Assembly (NCBI GenBank): GCA_028227525.1
Contig: JAOJAE010000004.1
Coordinates: forward strand, 1-64,000
DNA length: 64,000 bases
Direction of reading: 5' to 3'
Source: Candidatus Pelagibacter sp.
GTDB lineage: Bacteria; Pseudomonadota; Alphaproteobacteria; Pelagibacterales; Pelagibacteraceae
Position numbers and translations under genes: made by a program. This document shows, piece by piece, positions 50,810 to 61,612 of this stretch. Position 1 is the stretch's first letter. Each line of letters begins with the position of its first letter. The notes under the pieces are model-generated. The model was not told the origin of the DNA. It saw nothing but the letters and a program-made list of their open reading frames with translations, and did not search any database.

Positions 50810-51589
50810 ATGAGTAGCAATATCAAGATAAAAAAAATTAACAGTGAAATATCTTCAATTATTATTGATGAACAAAAAACTTATAATTCATTATCTTTTC
50901 AAAATTTAAATGATTTATTAAAGGCTTTTAAAAAACTTGATAATGACAAACAATTAAAAGTAATTATTTTAGAAGGTGCTGGCAAAGGTTTTAGTGCAGG
51001 ACATAACTTAAAAGAGGTTAGAGGATTAAAAAAAAGAGAAAAATATCAAAAATTGTTTAATCTTTGTTCAAAAGTTATGCTTCAAATTGTAGAGGGAAGG
51101 AAACCAGTAATTGCAAAAGTACATGGTGCCGCGTTTGCTGCTGGATGTCAGTTAGTCGCAAGTTGTGATTTAGCTTACAGTACTAAAGATGCTTTATTTG
51201 CAACACCTGGTGTTAACATTGGTCTATTTTGCAGCACACCTATGGTGGCTGTTAGTAGAAAAATTAATAGAAAACCCATGATGAAGATGTTGTTAACTGG
51301 AGAACCTATTAAAGCAAATTATGCGAAAGAAATCGGATTAATTAATGATTGTTATTCTAAATCAAAACTAAATAGTGAAGTTTTGAAAGTTGCAAAAACT
51401 ATTGCATCAAAATCAAATTTAACAATTAAAATTGGTAAACAAGCTTTTTATAAGCAATTAGAGATGCCATTAAAAAAAGCCTATGCATATACTAGCAAAA
51501 TGATGACAATAAACATGATGGCAATGGATGCTAAAGAGGGGATCTCAGCATTTTTAGAAAAAAGAACACCAAAATGGAAAAACAAGTAA
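50810..51589 (+). CDS. Enoyl-CoA hydratase/isomerase family protein
   Basis: The 259 residues are a crotonase fold. The oxyanion-hole blocks LEGAGKGFSAGHNLKEV and KVHGAAFAAGCQLVASCDLAYS are present, as well as PGVNIGLFCSTPM. Whether it hydrates, isomerises or hydrolyses acyl-CoA is not clear. It follows the nucleotidyltransferase by 6 bases and overlaps the next small gene by one base. Confidence 0.82.
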   Translation: MSSNIKIKKINSEISSIIIDEQKTYNSLSFQNLNDLLKAFKKLDNDKQLKVIILEGAGKGFSAGHNLKEVRGLKKREKYQKLFNLCSKVMLQIVEGRKPVIAKVHGAAFAAGCQLVASCDLAYSTKDALFATPGVNIGLFCSTPMVAVSRKINRKPMMKMLLTGEPIKANYAKEIGLINDCYSKSKLNSEVLKVAKTIASKSNLTIKIGKQAFYKQLEMPLKKAYAYTSKMMTINMMAMDAKEGISAFLEKRTPKWKNK

Positions 51590-51786
51590 TGAAAAACAAA
51601 AAAAATATAATAATTTTTATTTTCATTATTTTAGGAATGTTTTTTGTTCTGAGTTTTAATGATCATAATTTCAAAAGAGCCGTTGATGCATGTCTTGCAG
51701 GAAGTCAAAAATTATCAGAGTCTAAAATTACTGATTTAGATGAAGCACGAAAATTTTGTGAAGATCAAATTAATAAAAATAAATAA
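51589..51786 (+). CDS. Small membrane-anchored protein, 65 residues, unknown function
   Basis: The ATG at 51589 overlaps the hydratase stop (TAATG); this start is preferred over one 15 bases earlier. Residues about 6-23 form a membrane span (NIIIFIFIILGMFFVLSF). A short domain with two cysteines (DACLAGS and KFCEDQ) follows, which may pair in the periplasm. No family recognised. Confidence 0.62.
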   Translation: MKNKKNIIIFIFIILGMFFVLSFNDHNFKRAVDACLAGSQKLSESKITDLDEARKFCEDQINKNK

Positions 51787-51789
51787 TTG

Positions 51790-52224
51790 ATGTCTGAAAT
51801 AAAAGATATTCTCTCAAAATATAATACTATTGCGATGATCGGAGTTAGTAAAGATCCTACTAAACCATCAACAATTGTTATGAAGTACATGCAAAAATAT
51901 GGATTTAAAGTCATTCCAGTTAATCCAAGAGCAAAAGGTGAAAAAATTTTAGGAGAAGAGGTATATGAAAAAATAACAGACATTAAAGAACCAATTGATA
52001 TTGTGGATGTGTTTAGACCTTCAAGAGAAGCTTATGGAATAGCAGAGGACACTGTAAAAATTGGTGCAAAAGTTTTATGGTTACAACTTGGTATAAGAGA
52101 TGAAAGCGCAAAAGACTTAATGAAAAAAAATGATATTGAGTATATAGAAAACAAATGCACCAAGATGGAATATCAAAAATTTTTTTTAGGAAAGATGCAG
52201 GCTTTTCCAGTTTTAAGTAACTAA
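51790..52224 (+). CDS. CoA-binding domain protein (YccU-like)
   Basis: The ATG at 51790 is preferred to the overlapping TTG at 51787. The 144 residues form one Rossmann-type CoA-binding domain: TIAMIGVSKDPTKPSTIVMKYMQKYGFKVIPVNPRAKGEKILGE, DIVDVFRPS, LWLQLGIRDE and ENKCTKMEY. These proteins bind CoA but their role is unclear. It overlaps the next gene by one base. Confidence 0.82.
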   Translation: MSEIKDILSKYNTIAMIGVSKDPTKPSTIVMKYMQKYGFKVIPVNPRAKGEKILGEEVYEKITDIKEPIDIVDVFRPSREAYGIAEDTVKIGAKVLWLQLGIRDESAKDLMKKNDIEYIENKCTKMEYQKFFLGKMQAFPVLSN

Positions 52225-52643
52225 TGAATATAGTAAATTTTACACCAGTAACAGCTACTCTTGGGGGAATGATAATAGGTCTAGCAGTTGTAATATTTTT
52301 TTTATTTAATGGAAGATTGATAGGAATTAGCGGAATAGCTGCTAATGCATTATCAGAAAAAAATAATAGATTTGATAATTTATTGTTTTTAATTGGTTTA
52401 GTAATAGGTCCAATACTTTATATATTGTTCACAAAGAAAGAGATTAATATCGCAATTTCAAATTCACTAATCTTATTAATTTGTGCAGGTTTGCTGGTTG
52501 GAATAGGAACGAGAGTCAGCGGAGGATGCACCAGTGGTCATGGAATTAGTGGTATTGGAAGATTTTCTCTAAGATCTATTATTGCAACAATTACATTTAT
52601 GATTGTTGGAATATTAACCGTGTTAATCAAAAATTATATATGA
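52224..52643 (+). CDS. YeeE/YedE-family permease, first half
   Basis: The 139 residues carry four hydrophobic spans and the motif RVSGGCTSGHGISGIGRFS, with the conserved Cys of the YeeE/YedE (thiosulfate or sulfur-compound) transporter family. Half-size pairs of this kind are common. It overlaps the second half by 4 bases (ATGA). Confidence 0.82.
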   Translation: MNIVNFTPVTATLGGMIIGLAVVIFFLFNGRLIGISGIAANALSEKNNRFDNLLFLIGLVIGPILYILFTKKEINIAISNSLILLICAGLLVGIGTRVSGGCTSGHGISGIGRFSLRSIIATITFMIVGILTVLIKNYI

Positions 52644-53059
52644 ATAAATTAATTTCTCTTCTTGCAGGTATAATTTTTGGTACTGGATTAGTCATTTCAG
52701 AAATGATTAATCCTGAAAAAGTTTTAAGTTTTTTAGATGTATTTGGAAATTGGGATCCATCATTAGCTTTTGTAATGATAGGGGCTCTAATCGTTTCTTC
52801 ACCATTATTTCATTTAATCAAAAATAAAGAAAAACCTTTGTTTGCTGATAGTTTTAATTATTCAAAAAACAAAGAGATAAATAATCGACTAATTATTGGA
52901 TCTGCTTTATTTGGAGCAGGTTGGGGGCTTGGAGGACTTTGCCCTGGTCCGGCAATATCATCTATTGCACTTTTAAATATTAATTCAATAATTTTTGTTT
53001 TTGCTATGTTTATTGGATTTTATTTAGTTAAATTCTTTAATCTGACTAAGGCTAGTTAG
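52640..53059 (+). CDS. YeeE/YedE-family permease, second half (DUF6691 type)
   Basis: The 139 residues carry four hydrophobic spans and the motif GAGWGLGGLCPGPAISS with the family cysteine. It makes the partner of the preceding half. SAR11 needs reduced sulfur from outside, so import of a reduced sulfur compound is plausible. Translation is coupled through the ATGA overlap. Confidence 0.82.
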   Translation: MNKLISLLAGIIFGTGLVISEMINPEKVLSFLDVFGNWDPSLAFVMIGALIVSSPLFHLIKNKEKPLFADSFNYSKNKEINNRLIIGSALFGAGWGLGGLCPGPAISSIALLNINSIIFVFAMFIGFYLVKFFNLTKAS

Positions 53060-53109
53060 ATTTTATATTACTATAATTAAAGTATAATATTTTATTAAAA
53101 AATATTTGT

Positions 53110-54720
53110 ATGAATAAATTACTTAAGTTTTTAGATAATACTTTTTTAGATTTAGGACGACAGTTTAAGTGGAGTTATCTGCCTCCATTAATGGTTTATG
53201 TTGCAGCAGGTATTTCTGGTTTAACAGGAATTGTTGGAACTTTTTTTGTTAAAGATTATTTGAATTTATCAGCTGCGTTTCTTGCAGGATTAGGATTTTG
53301 GGCAGGAATTCCATGGGCTTTAAAAATGCCATTGGGACATTTAGTTGATCTCATCTGGGATAGAAAAAATTATATGGTTTTTTTTGGTGCATTTTTAATA
53401 GCACTAAGTTTGTTGATTATGTATGGGTTAATAATTCATACAGAATATCTGGCTCAAATTTTTTCAGTAGAAACTTGGTTTGTAATTAGTGTGATTTTAG
53501 CACCTGTAGGCTATGTCGTACAAGATGTTGTTGCGGATGCAATGACAGTTGAGGCTGTACCATTAACTGATGAGCGTGGAAATGATTACAGCAAAGATCA
53601 AATTAAGATCATGCATACAACAATGCAAACTCTTGGACGTTTTGCAATTATTGGAGGCACTGTATTGGTAGCACTAGCAAATGTTATTTTATTTAGAGAC
53701 GTGGAAAACCTAGAGCAGTCTGCTAAAATTGCTCTATATGGTAAAATTTATATATATGCGTTAGTTATTCCGCTTGTCTCAATTTTAGGGGTACTTTTAG
53801 CAAAACAATTAAGAAATAAAAAAATTCAAAATTTAAAATCTCTAGGATTAGAATTTAAAGAAGAAAGAGGAACAGAAACAACTAAAGTTAATTGGTGGAT
53901 TTTAGGAGGAAGTTTAATATTTGTTATTTTCACTTTATCAATTGGATCTTTTAAAGCTCCCTTTGCTCAAGAAATAGTTTTTATCGGTTCAGTTATCATA
54001 ATTTTATTTTTGATGTTTAAACTTATCAAAGAGTTACCAGAAAATTTACGACTAACAATTGTTGGAACAGCAGTAATCATTTTTATTTTTAGAGCAATGC
54101 CAGGTCCTGGACCTGGTCTAACTTGGTTTGAAATTGATAAACTTGGGTTTAATGAGCAGTTTTTTTCAGTTTTATCTCTACTAGCCTCAGTTTTAACTTT
54201 AGCTGGAATAGTTTTATTAAGACCGTTTATGGCTAATAACTCAATTGCAAAAATAATAGTTGTATTAAGTATTGCTGGTGCAGTTTTATTTTTACCCAGT
54301 GTTGGGATGTATTATGGATTTCATAATTGGACAGCTTCATTAACGGGTGGGATTGTTGATGCAAAATTTATTGCACTGATTAATACAGCCTTAGAGTCAC
54401 CTTTAGGTCAAGTATCAATGATACCTTTATTGGCTTGGATTGCAAAAAATGCACCCTCACATCTTAAAGCGACTTTTTTTGCAGTCTTTGCCTCTTTTAC
54501 AAATTTAGCTCTTTCTGCAAGTGCCCTTGGAACAAAGTATTTAAATGAAATATTCACAGTTACTAGAGAAGTAAAAGATAAAGTATCAGGTGAAATTCAA
54601 GCTACCGCTGATTATTCTGAACTTGGAATATTATTAATTGTAGTGACCTTGCTAACATTAATTTTACCTATTTTGTTTGTGTTTATAATTAATAACAGTA
54701 AATATAAAACTCAAGAGTAA
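53110..54720 (+). CDS. Major-facilitator-type transporter, BT1/folate-biopterin-like
   Basis: The 536 residues hold about 12-14 hydrophobic spans. SYLPPLMVYVAAGISGLTGIVGTFFVKDYLNL and LKMPLGHLVDLIWDRKNYMVFFG, with VVQDVVADAMTVEAVP, resemble the BT1 (folate/biopterin) group. The substrate is not established. A pterin or folate carrier would suit a cell that depends on THF for C1 units. It stands 50 bases after the permease pair. Confidence 0.65.
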   Translation: MNKLLKFLDNTFLDLGRQFKWSYLPPLMVYVAAGISGLTGIVGTFFVKDYLNLSAAFLAGLGFWAGIPWALKMPLGHLVDLIWDRKNYMVFFGAFLIALSLLIMYGLIIHTEYLAQIFSVETWFVISVILAPVGYVVQDVVADAMTVEAVPLTDERGNDYSKDQIKIMHTTMQTLGRFAIIGGTVLVALANVILFRDVENLEQSAKIALYGKIYIYALVIPLVSILGVLLAKQLRNKKIQNLKSLGLEFKEERGTETTKVNWWILGGSLIFVIFTLSIGSFKAPFAQEIVFIGSVIIILFLMFKLIKELPENLRLTIVGTAVIIFIFRAMPGPGPGLTWFEIDKLGFNEQFFSVLSLLASVLTLAGIVLLRPFMANNSIAKIIVVLSIAGAVLFLPSVGMYYGFHNWTASLTGGIVDAKFIALINTALESPLGQVSMIPLLAWIAKNAPSHLKATFFAVFASFTNLALSASALGTKYLNEIFTVTREVKDKVSGEIQATADYSELGILLIVVTLLTLILPILFVFIINNSKYKTQE

Positions 54721-54766
54721 TCAAAAAATTCATTAGTTATTTCTCATTATTTTGCTATTAAAAGAA

Positions 54767-55336
54767 ATGAAAAAAATTTTTTTAGTTTACGGACATTATA
54801 ATGATAATTCTTTCAATGCTGCAATAAGAGATACGTTTGTTAAAACTGCTGAAGCAAAAGGTAATAAAGTTGACTCAGTAGATTTATATAAAGAAAAATT
54901 TGACCCTGTTTTTGCTGGAGAAGATCCTGGTGAAGATGTTTTAAATCACCGTAAAAGAATAGAAGAATGTGATACAATTGTTTTAATAGCACCCATTTGG
55001 AATTTTAGAATGCCTGCTATTGTTGAGGGTTGGATTGATAAAGTTTTAGCTCCACCTTGGGCATTTAAATTTAAACAACTTTGGGGCAATTATGGATATC
55101 CAATAGGTAATTTAAGACAAAAAAAAGCAATAATTTTTTGTACTTATGGTTCACCAAGATTAGCAATTACAACTTTCTTTTTAAATTTACCTATTAGAAG
55201 ATTAAAAAGAGGAGTATTTCATATGTGTGGCATATATAACATTGTCTATAGAAGATACTTTGCAGTACCATTCGTTAGTGATGCAAAAAGGAAAGAATTT
55301 TTAGAAGATGTTAAGAAAACTGCAAATAATATTTAA
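54767..55336 (+). CDS. Flavodoxin-fold NAD(P)H dehydrogenase (quinone) family protein
   Basis: The ATG at 54767 is preferred to a TTG 15 bases upstream; 189 residues. The FMN fold shows KKIFLVYGHYNDNSFNAAIRD, an LIAPIWNFRMPAIVEGWIDKV segment and FCTYGSPRL, typical of the NQO1/KefF/MdaB family. It reduces quinones or small electrophiles with two electrons. It overlaps the start of the next gene by 29 bases. Confidence 0.82.
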   Translation: MKKIFLVYGHYNDNSFNAAIRDTFVKTAEAKGNKVDSVDLYKEKFDPVFAGEDPGEDVLNHRKRIEECDTIVLIAPIWNFRMPAIVEGWIDKVLAPPWAFKFKQLWGNYGYPIGNLRQKKAIIFCTYGSPRLAITTFFLNLPIRRLKRGVFHMCGIYNIVYRRYFAVPFVSDAKRKEFLEDVKKTANNI

Positions 55337-55781
55337 AGTATTATTTTTTGTTTCTTTTTTTCTTAATTCATCAAATGCAGAAATTCTCAAACCTAATAGC
55401 AATATTAAGCCATCAGAAGTAGTTAAAATCCAGCTAAGTGGACTTCAGAAAAATGATCTAGATTTTAAAGATAGTGGCATAGAGCAAACTTGGAATTTTG
55501 CGCACCCCAACAATAAAAAGGTTACAGGTCCTTTGCCTAATTTTAAGAGAATGATCAAAGGAGACTCTTATCAAATGATGCTAGATCATCTTAGTCATAC
55601 TGTTACAGAGCTTGGAAGTAGTGACAAATGGGCTCAATTTGAGGTTATAATTTTAGATAAGAATAAGATTTATCATAAGTTCAATTGGCAAGTTGAAAAG
55701 TACACTCAGGATGGGGTGTTAAAGGATTGTTGGTTGACTACAATGGTGTCAAATCCTATTCCACTTGGTAGCTCAATTTAA
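55308..55781 (+). CDS. Secreted protein, DUF4864-like
   Basis: The 157 residues begin with a signal peptide (KLQIIFKVLFFVSFFLNSSNA, cut near residue 24). SEVVKIQLSGLQKNDLDFKDSGIEQTWNFAHP and MIKGDSYQMMLDHLSH resemble the DUF4864 family (NTF2-like fold). Function unknown. The start lies within the end of the previous gene, which suggests coupled translation. Confidence 0.62.
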   Translation: MLRKLQIIFKVLFFVSFFLNSSNAEILKPNSNIKPSEVVKIQLSGLQKNDLDFKDSGIEQTWNFAHPNNKKVTGPLPNFKRMIKGDSYQMMLDHLSHTVTELGSSDKWAQFEVIILDKNKIYHKFNWQVEKYTQDGVLKDCWLTTMVSNPIPLGSSI

Positions 55782-55837
55782 TTATCCACAGATACAATTT
55801 TGTTTCGTTATTTCAAAAAATTTAGTAGGAATCGCGG

Positions 55838-58267
55838 ATGAAAACAAAAACTAAAGTCGTAGTAGTTGGCGGTGGAGTTGTAGGGGTTAGTGCTCTTTAC
55901 CATTTAGCAAAAAAAGGTTGGTCAGATGTTGTTCTTGTTGAGCGAAAAGAATTAACCTCTGGATCTACTTGGCATGCTGCAGGTTTATTACCATTATTTA
56001 ATATGAGTTATTCAGTAGGACAATTGCATAAATATGCAGTGGACCTTTATAAAAAATTAGAAGAAGAAACTGGAAAAAATGTTGGCTTTAGTGTTGTATC
56101 AAATATTCGTTTAGCAAGCACCAAAGATAGAATGGATGAATATCATCAGTACGCTGGTGTTGCCCAAACTATTGGTGTTGACGTAAAGTTTTTAACACCA
56201 GATCAAGTTAAAGAAATTTGGCCTTTGTGTCATACTGATGATTTGGTTGGAGCAATCCAACATCCAGAAGATGGATATATCCAGCCTGCTGATTTAACTC
56301 AAGCAATGGCTACAGGCGCAAGAAATATGGGTGCAGAAATTTATAGAAATACAAGTGTACTTTCTATGAAACAAACTAAAGATGGTTGGGTTGTTGAAAC
56401 TGATAAAGGATCAATTGAATGCGAGCATGTTATTTCTTGTTCTGGAAACTTTGCAAGACAAACAGGAAAAATGGTTGGATTAGATATACCAGTAATTCCA
56501 GTTGAACATCAATATATTGTAACAGAACCACATCCTGAAATTCAAAAAAGAAAAAAAGATGGCTTACCAGAAATGGGAGTTCTTAGAGATAGTGATAGCA
56601 GATGGTATATGCGAGAAGAAGCTGGAGGATTAATTTTAGGACCATACGAAGATGGTGCACCAGCGTGTTATGTAAATGGACCATCAAAAGATTCAGAGTA
56701 CGAATTATTTCAAGAAGATTTAGATAGATTAGCGCCACATATTGAAGGTGCAATACACCGTGTTCCTGCTTTTGGAGAAGTAGGTGTTAAAAAAGTTTAT
56801 AATGGTGCAATCTGTTATACTCCAGATGGTAACCCAATTGTTGGACCTGCGTGGGGATTAAAAAACTTTTGGATTAATGAAGGACATAGCTTTGGAATTA
56901 CTGCAGCAGGTGGAGCAGGATGGCAATTAGCTGAATGGATTATTGATGGGGAGCCAACAATTGATATGCTTGGAGTAGAACCAAGACGATATGGTGATTA
57001 TGCAACTAAATCTTATTTAAAAGCTAAAAATGAAGAAGCTTACAGCCATGTATTTATTACTCACTATCCAGATGAAGAAAGACCAGCTGCAAGACCTTTG
57101 AAAACTTCACCTTGTTATGAGAGAATGAAAGATTTAGGTGCAGTATTTGGTCAAAAATTTGGTTGGGAAAGACCTAATTTTTTTGCAACAGATGGCATGG
57201 AACAAAAAGACGATTGGTCTTTTAGAAGATCCAAATGGTTTGATGCTATTAAGAAAGAATGCCAAAACGTAAAAGATAACGTTGGTCTTCTAGACATGAC
57301 TGCATTTGCAAAATGTAGAATAAAAGGTCCAAAAGCAGAAGAATTTTTAGATCATTTAGTTGCAAATAAACTTCCAAAAAAAATTGGAAGAATTGGTTTA
57401 TGTCATGCACTTAATACTAAAGGTGGAGTTCATTCAGAATTTACAATCATGAGAGAGTCCGAAGATAGTTTTTATTTAGTATCTGCTGGAGCAAACTTAC
57501 GATTAGATCATGACTGGATCAAAAAATGGATGCCAAATGAAGGTGTTACATTTGAAGATTTAACAAACAGCACAGGTGTACTAGTGGTTGCTGGTCCTAA
57601 ATCAAGAGAATTGTTACAAAAAATATCAACAGATGATTTTTCAAATGAAAATTTTAAATGGTTAACAGCTCAAGATGTAAATATTGGATACGCACCAGTT
57701 AATGCAATGAGAGTAAACTTTGTTGGAGAGCTAGGTTGGGAACTGCATCATCCAATTGAATATCAAAATCATATTTTTGATAAATTGATGGAAGCAGGAA
57801 AAGATTTAGGTATCAAACCTTTTGGTATTAGAGCAATGAATAGCTTAAGATTAGAGAAATCATACAAGCTAGTAGGAACAGAGCTTTCAATTGAGTATTC
57901 ACCATATGAGTCAGGCTTGGATAGATTTGTACATCCAAATAAAGGTAGCTTTATTGGACTTGAAGCACTTAATAAATGGAGAGAAAAAGGTTTTGATAAC
58001 AAGCTTATTACTCTTGAGATTCATAATACCAAAGACGCTGATGTTTTAGGAAATAATCCAATTTATAAAGACAATAAAGTTGTTGGTAGAGCAACAGGTG
58101 GTGAATTTGGTTTTAGATTAGATAAGTCTATTGCTCTTGCAATGGTCAAGCCAGAGCATGCTAATGTAGGCGACAAATTACAAGTTGATATTTTAGGTGA
58201 AATGTATGACGCTACAGTAATAGAAGAGAGTCCTTACGACTCTGAAAATAATTTATTGAGAGCTTAA
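55838..58267 (+). CDS. Dimethylglycine dehydrogenase-like FAD/GcvT fusion enzyme
   Basis: The 809 residues start with an FAD motif [22 protein letters not shown]. The STWHAAGL block follows, whose histidine binds FAD covalently in this family. The C-terminal half is a GcvT domain ([35 protein letters not shown]). The reaction removes a methyl group from dimethylglycine (or sarcosine) and passes it to THF, with electrons to ETF. EtfB, EtfA and ETF-QO follow at once, which is strong support. The etfB ATG overlaps its stop (TAATG). Confidence 0.86.
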   Translation: MKTKTKVVVVGGGVVGVSALYHLAKKGWSDVVLVERKELTSGSTWHAAGLLPLFNMSYSVGQLHKYAVDLYKKLEEETGKNVGFSVVSNIRLASTKDRMDEYHQYAGVAQTIGVDVKFLTPDQVKEIWPLCHTDDLVGAIQHPEDGYIQPADLTQAMATGARNMGAEIYRNTSVLSMKQTKDGWVVETDKGSIECEHVISCSGNFARQTGKMVGLDIPVIPVEHQYIVTEPHPEIQKRKKDGLPEMGVLRDSDSRWYMREEAGGLILGPYEDGAPACYVNGPSKDSEYELFQEDLDRLAPHIEGAIHRVPAFGEVGVKKVYNGAICYTPDGNPIVGPAWGLKNFWINEGHSFGITAAGGAGWQLAEWIIDGEPTIDMLGVEPRRYGDYATKSYLKAKNEEAYSHVFITHYPDEERPAARPLKTSPCYERMKDLGAVFGQKFGWERPNFFATDGMEQKDDWSFRRSKWFDAIKKECQNVKDNVGLLDMTAFAKCRIKGPKAEEFLDHLVANKLPKKIGRIGLCHALNTKGGVHSEFTIMRESEDSFYLVSAGANLRLDHDWIKKWMPNEGVTFEDLTNSTGVLVVAGPKSRELLQKISTDDFSNENFKWLTAQDVNIGYAPVNAMRVNFVGELGWELHHPIEYQNHIFDKLMEAGKDLGIKPFGIRAMNSLRLEKSYKLVGTELSIEYSPYESGLDRFVHPNKGSFIGLEALNKWREKGFDNKLITLEIHNTKDADVLGNNPIYKDNKVVGRATGGEFGFRLDKSIALAMVKPEHANVGDKLQVDILGEMYDATVIEESPYDSENNLLRA

Positions 58268-59016
58268 TGAAAATTTTAGTCGCTGTTAAAAGAGTTATTG
58301 ATTACAACGTTCAAATAAGAGTAAAAGAAGATGGAACAGGCATTGTCACTGATAATGTTAAGATGTCAACAAATCCACCAGACGATAATGCAATCGAAGA
58401 AGCTGTTAAAATAAAAGAAAGTGGAAAAGCAACAGAAGTCATTGTTGTTACAATTGGAGAAGATAAAGCTCAAGAAACTGTAAGAAAAGCTTTAGCCGTT
58501 GGAGCAGACAGAGGAATTCATGTTAAAGCAGATGGTGTGATAGAGCCAATAGCTGTTTCAAAAATTTTACAAAAAATTGTTGATAAAGAAAAACCAGACT
58601 TAGTATTCATGGGTAAACAAGCCATTGATGACGACTGCAATCAAACAGGGCAAATGTTAAGTGCTTTATTGGACTGGCCACAAGCTACTTTTGCTTCAAA
58701 AATTGAAGTTAAAGATGGAAAACTTGAAGTTGTTAGAGAGATAGATGAGGGCTTAGAAACTATTGAAATTAATACACCTGCAATTGTTACATGTGACTTA
58801 AGATTAAATGAACCAAGATATGCATCATTGCCAAATATTATGAAAGCAAAGAAAAAGCCAATTGAGCAAATGGCTGCATCAGATTTAGGTGTGGATGTAA
58901 CTCCAAAAATACAACAGGTAAAAGTTGAAGAACCACCTAAACGAAAAGCTGGAATTAAAGTTTCAAGTGTTGCTGAGTTAGTTCAAAAATTAAAAAATGA
59001 GGCTAAAGTAATATAA
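58267..59016 (+). CDS. etfB: Electron transfer flavoprotein beta subunit
   Basis: The 249 residues have [17 protein letters not shown] at the N-terminus, [28 protein letters not shown] and the [17 protein letters not shown] block. A C-terminal [19 protein letters not shown] segment also fits the family. It accepts electrons with EtfA from dehydrogenases such as the one encoded just upstream. It overlaps both neighbours by one base. Confidence 0.95.
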   Translation: MKILVAVKRVIDYNVQIRVKEDGTGIVTDNVKMSTNPPDDNAIEEAVKIKESGKATEVIVVTIGEDKAQETVRKALAVGADRGIHVKADGVIEPIAVSKILQKIVDKEKPDLVFMGKQAIDDDCNQTGQMLSALLDWPQATFASKIEVKDGKLEVVREIDEGLETIEINTPAIVTCDLRLNEPRYASLPNIMKAKKKPIEQMAASDLGVDVTPKIQQVKVEEPPKRKAGIKVSSVAELVQKLKNEAKVI

Positions 59017-59969
59017 TGTCAGTACTATTAATTGTAGAACACAACAACAAAGAGCTTAAATCATTTACATTAAATGCTGTAACAGCAGCATCACAAATAG
59101 ATACTGATGTTCACGCATTAGTTATTGGAAATAATTGTGGAGATGTTGCAAAAGCTACTTCAGAATTACCTTTAGTTAAAAAAGTAATAACAGTAGAAGC
59201 CGCCTACTATGAAAACTTTTTAGCAGAAAATTTTGCGCCAGTTATTGTTAAGCTTGCAGATAATTATTCACATATAGTTTGTTCAGCTAACACATTTGGT
59301 AAAAATTTAATGCCAAGAATAGCAGCTAAATTAGATACATCACAAGTTAGTGATATTATTAAAGTAGAGTCATCTGATACTTTTGTTAGACCAATTTATG
59401 CAGGTAATGCTTTTGCAACTGTCAAAAGTACTGATGCAAAAAAATGTATTACTATTAGACCAACATCGTTTGATCCTTGTGAAAGTTCTGGTGGTTCAGC
59501 ACCAATAGAAACTGCTGAAGCGACAGAAGAGTTTTCGCTAACAAAATTTGTCAAAAGAGAAGAAATCAAATCAGATAGACCAGAACTTGGCACTGCAAGA
59601 ATAGTAGTATCAGGTGGAAGAGGTATGCAAAGTGGAGATAATTTTAAATTAATTACCTCTATTGCAGATAAACTAAATGCAGCAATAGGTGCATCAAGAG
59701 CAGCAGTTGATGCTGGTTATATTAGTAATGATCACCAAGTAGGACAAACAGGTAAAGTAGTTGTACCAGATTTATATATTGCAGTTGGAATATCAGGAGC
59801 AATCCAACATTTAGCTGGAATGAAAGAAAGCAAAGTAATTGTTGCAATTAATAAAGATGGAGAAGCTCCAATTTTTAGTGTCGCAGATTATGGTTTAGAA
59901 GCAGATTTATTTGAAGCTTTACCACAGTTCCTAGAAGAGCTGAATAAATTAAACACTATACAAAAATAA
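59016..59969 (+). CDS. etfA: Electron transfer flavoprotein alpha subunit
   Basis: The 317 residues show the C-terminal FAD-binding signature [60 protein letters not shown] lies before it. It forms the heterodimer with EtfB. Located directly before ETF-QO, 22 bases away. Confidence 0.95.
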   Translation: MSVLLIVEHNNKELKSFTLNAVTAASQIDTDVHALVIGNNCGDVAKATSELPLVKKVITVEAAYYENFLAENFAPVIVKLADNYSHIVCSANTFGKNLMPRIAAKLDTSQVSDIIKVESSDTFVRPIYAGNAFATVKSTDAKKCITIRPTSFDPCESSGGSAPIETAEATEEFSLTKFVKREEIKSDRPELGTARIVVSGGRGMQSGDNFKLITSIADKLNAAIGASRAAVDAGYISNDHQVGQTGKVVVPDLYIAVGISGAIQHLAGMKESKVIVAINKDGEAPIFSVADYGLEADLFEALPQFLEELNKLNTIQK

Positions 59970-59991
59970 TTCTTAAAGATAAAAATATCAT

Positions 59992-61611
59992 ATGACTAGA
60001 GAGTCGATGGAATATGATGCTGTAATAGTTGGAGGTGGTCCCTCTGGATTATCTACTGCAATTAAACTCAAACAGCTTGATCCAAATTTAAATGTTTGCT
60101 TGTTAGAAAAAGCTTCAGAAATTGGTGCTCATATTTTAAGTGGTAATGTTTTTGAAACACGAGCATTAGACGAGCTTTTACCAAATTGGAAAGAACTTAA
60201 TTCTCCAATTAAAACTAAAGTATCAAAGGAAAAATTTTTATTTCTAGGTAAAACAAAATCATTAAGTTGGCCAACATGGTTACTTCCCAAGGTTCAGCAA
60301 AATCATAATAATTATATAATTAGTTTAGCAAATTTATGTAGATGGTTAGCAGAACAGGCTGAAGCGCTTGGTGTTGAAATTTTTCCAGGCTTTCCAGCAA
60401 GTGAAATTTTATATAATGAAGATGGTTCTGTTAAAGGTGTAGCCACTCAAGATATGGGTATTGATAAAGACGGTAATCAAAAAGATAGTTTTGAACCTGG
60501 TATTGAATTACTAGGCAAAGTAACAGTATTTGCAGAAGGTTGTAGAGGGCATTTAGGAAAACAGCTGATTGAAAAATTTAATCTTTCAAAAGATAAAGAC
60601 GCTCAGCAATATGGAATTGGTTTTAAAGAAATTTGGGAAATAGAAGATAAAAATCATGAAGAGGGAATGGTAATGCATACAGCGGGATGGCCATTAGACA
60701 ATAATACTTATGGTGGAAGCTTTATGTATCATGCAGAAAATAAACAAGTATTTTTAGGGTATGTTATAGGTTTAGATTATAAAAATCCCCATCTTTCCCC
60801 TTATGATGAGTTTCAAAGATTTAAAACTCATCCATCAATTAAAAAAATAATTGAAGGTGGGAAAAGAATTTCTTATGGGGCACGTGCATTAATTGAAGGT
60901 GGCCTTCAAAGTTTGCCTCAAATGTTTATGCCAGGAGCATTACTTGTAGGCTGTGATGCAGGAACATTAAATATGCCTAAAATTAAAGGTTCTCATACAG
61001 CAATGAAAAGCGGAATGATTGCTGCAGAAACAATTATTGAAAAAATTAAAGAAAATAAAAACTTGTCTAATTATGAGGAAAAATTTAAAAAAAGTTGGGT
61101 TTATGAAGAACTTCATGCAGCTCGTAATGTAAAGCCTAGTTTTAGTTGGGGTTTAATTCTTGGAATAATATTTACCGGAATTGATCAAATTTTATTTAAT
61201 GGAAAACTACCTTTTACTTTAAAACACAAACACGCTGATCATGAAACTCTTAAACCTGCAAATGAGATGCCTAAAATAGAATATCCAAAATATGATAATG
61301 TTATTACTTTTGATAAAACAAGCTCAGTTTATCTAACTGGTACAAATCATGCTGACAATCAACCTGTTCATTTAAAACTTAAAGATCCTAATTTACCAAT
61401 TAATTATACTTTAGAAAAATTTGATGAACCCGCTCAAAGATATTGTCCAGCAGGTGTATATGAAGTTCAAAAAGAAAATGATATAAATAAATTTGTAATT
61501 AATTCTCAAAACTGTATCCACTGTAAAACTTGTGATATCAAAGAGCCTTCACAAAATATTACTTGGGTAACACCAGAGGGAAGTGGTGGTCCTAAATACG
61601 GAAATATGTAA
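59992..61611 (+). CDS. Electron transfer flavoprotein-ubiquinone oxidoreductase
   Basis: The 539 residues have an FAD motif AVIVGGGPSGLSTAIKL, the quinone region EGGLQSLPQMFMPGALLVGCDAGTLNMPKIKG, and a C-terminal 4Fe-4S cluster with RYCPAGVYEV and NCIHCKTCDIKEP. It moves electrons from ETF to ubiquinone at the inner membrane. This completes a contiguous path from dimethylglycine oxidation to the respiratory chain. Confidence 0.95.
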   Translation: MTRESMEYDAVIVGGGPSGLSTAIKLKQLDPNLNVCLLEKASEIGAHILSGNVFETRALDELLPNWKELNSPIKTKVSKEKFLFLGKTKSLSWPTWLLPKVQQNHNNYIISLANLCRWLAEQAEALGVEIFPGFPASEILYNEDGSVKGVATQDMGIDKDGNQKDSFEPGIELLGKVTVFAEGCRGHLGKQLIEKFNLSKDKDAQQYGIGFKEIWEIEDKNHEEGMVMHTAGWPLDNNTYGGSFMYHAENKQVFLGYVIGLDYKNPHLSPYDEFQRFKTHPSIKKIIEGGKRISYGARALIEGGLQSLPQMFMPGALLVGCDAGTLNMPKIKGSHTAMKSGMIAAETIIEKIKENKNLSNYEEKFKKSWVYEELHAARNVKPSFSWGLILGIIFTGIDQILFNGKLPFTLKHKHADHETLKPANEMPKIEYPKYDNVITFDKTSSVYLTGTNHADNQPVHLKLKDPNLPINYTLEKFDEPAQRYCPAGVYEVQKENDINKFVINSQNCIHCKTCDIKEPSQNITWVTPEGSGGPKYGNM

Positions 61612-61612
61612 T

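Noticed and set aside
55782..55790. TTATCCACA, a perfect DnaA box, in the gap upstream of the dimethylglycine dehydrogenase gene
   Set aside because: It is single. A rough base-composition estimate gives close to one such 9-mer by chance in 64 kb on both strands. No clustered boxes, AT-rich unwinding region or dnaA/dnaN/parA gene is nearby, so it is not an origin.
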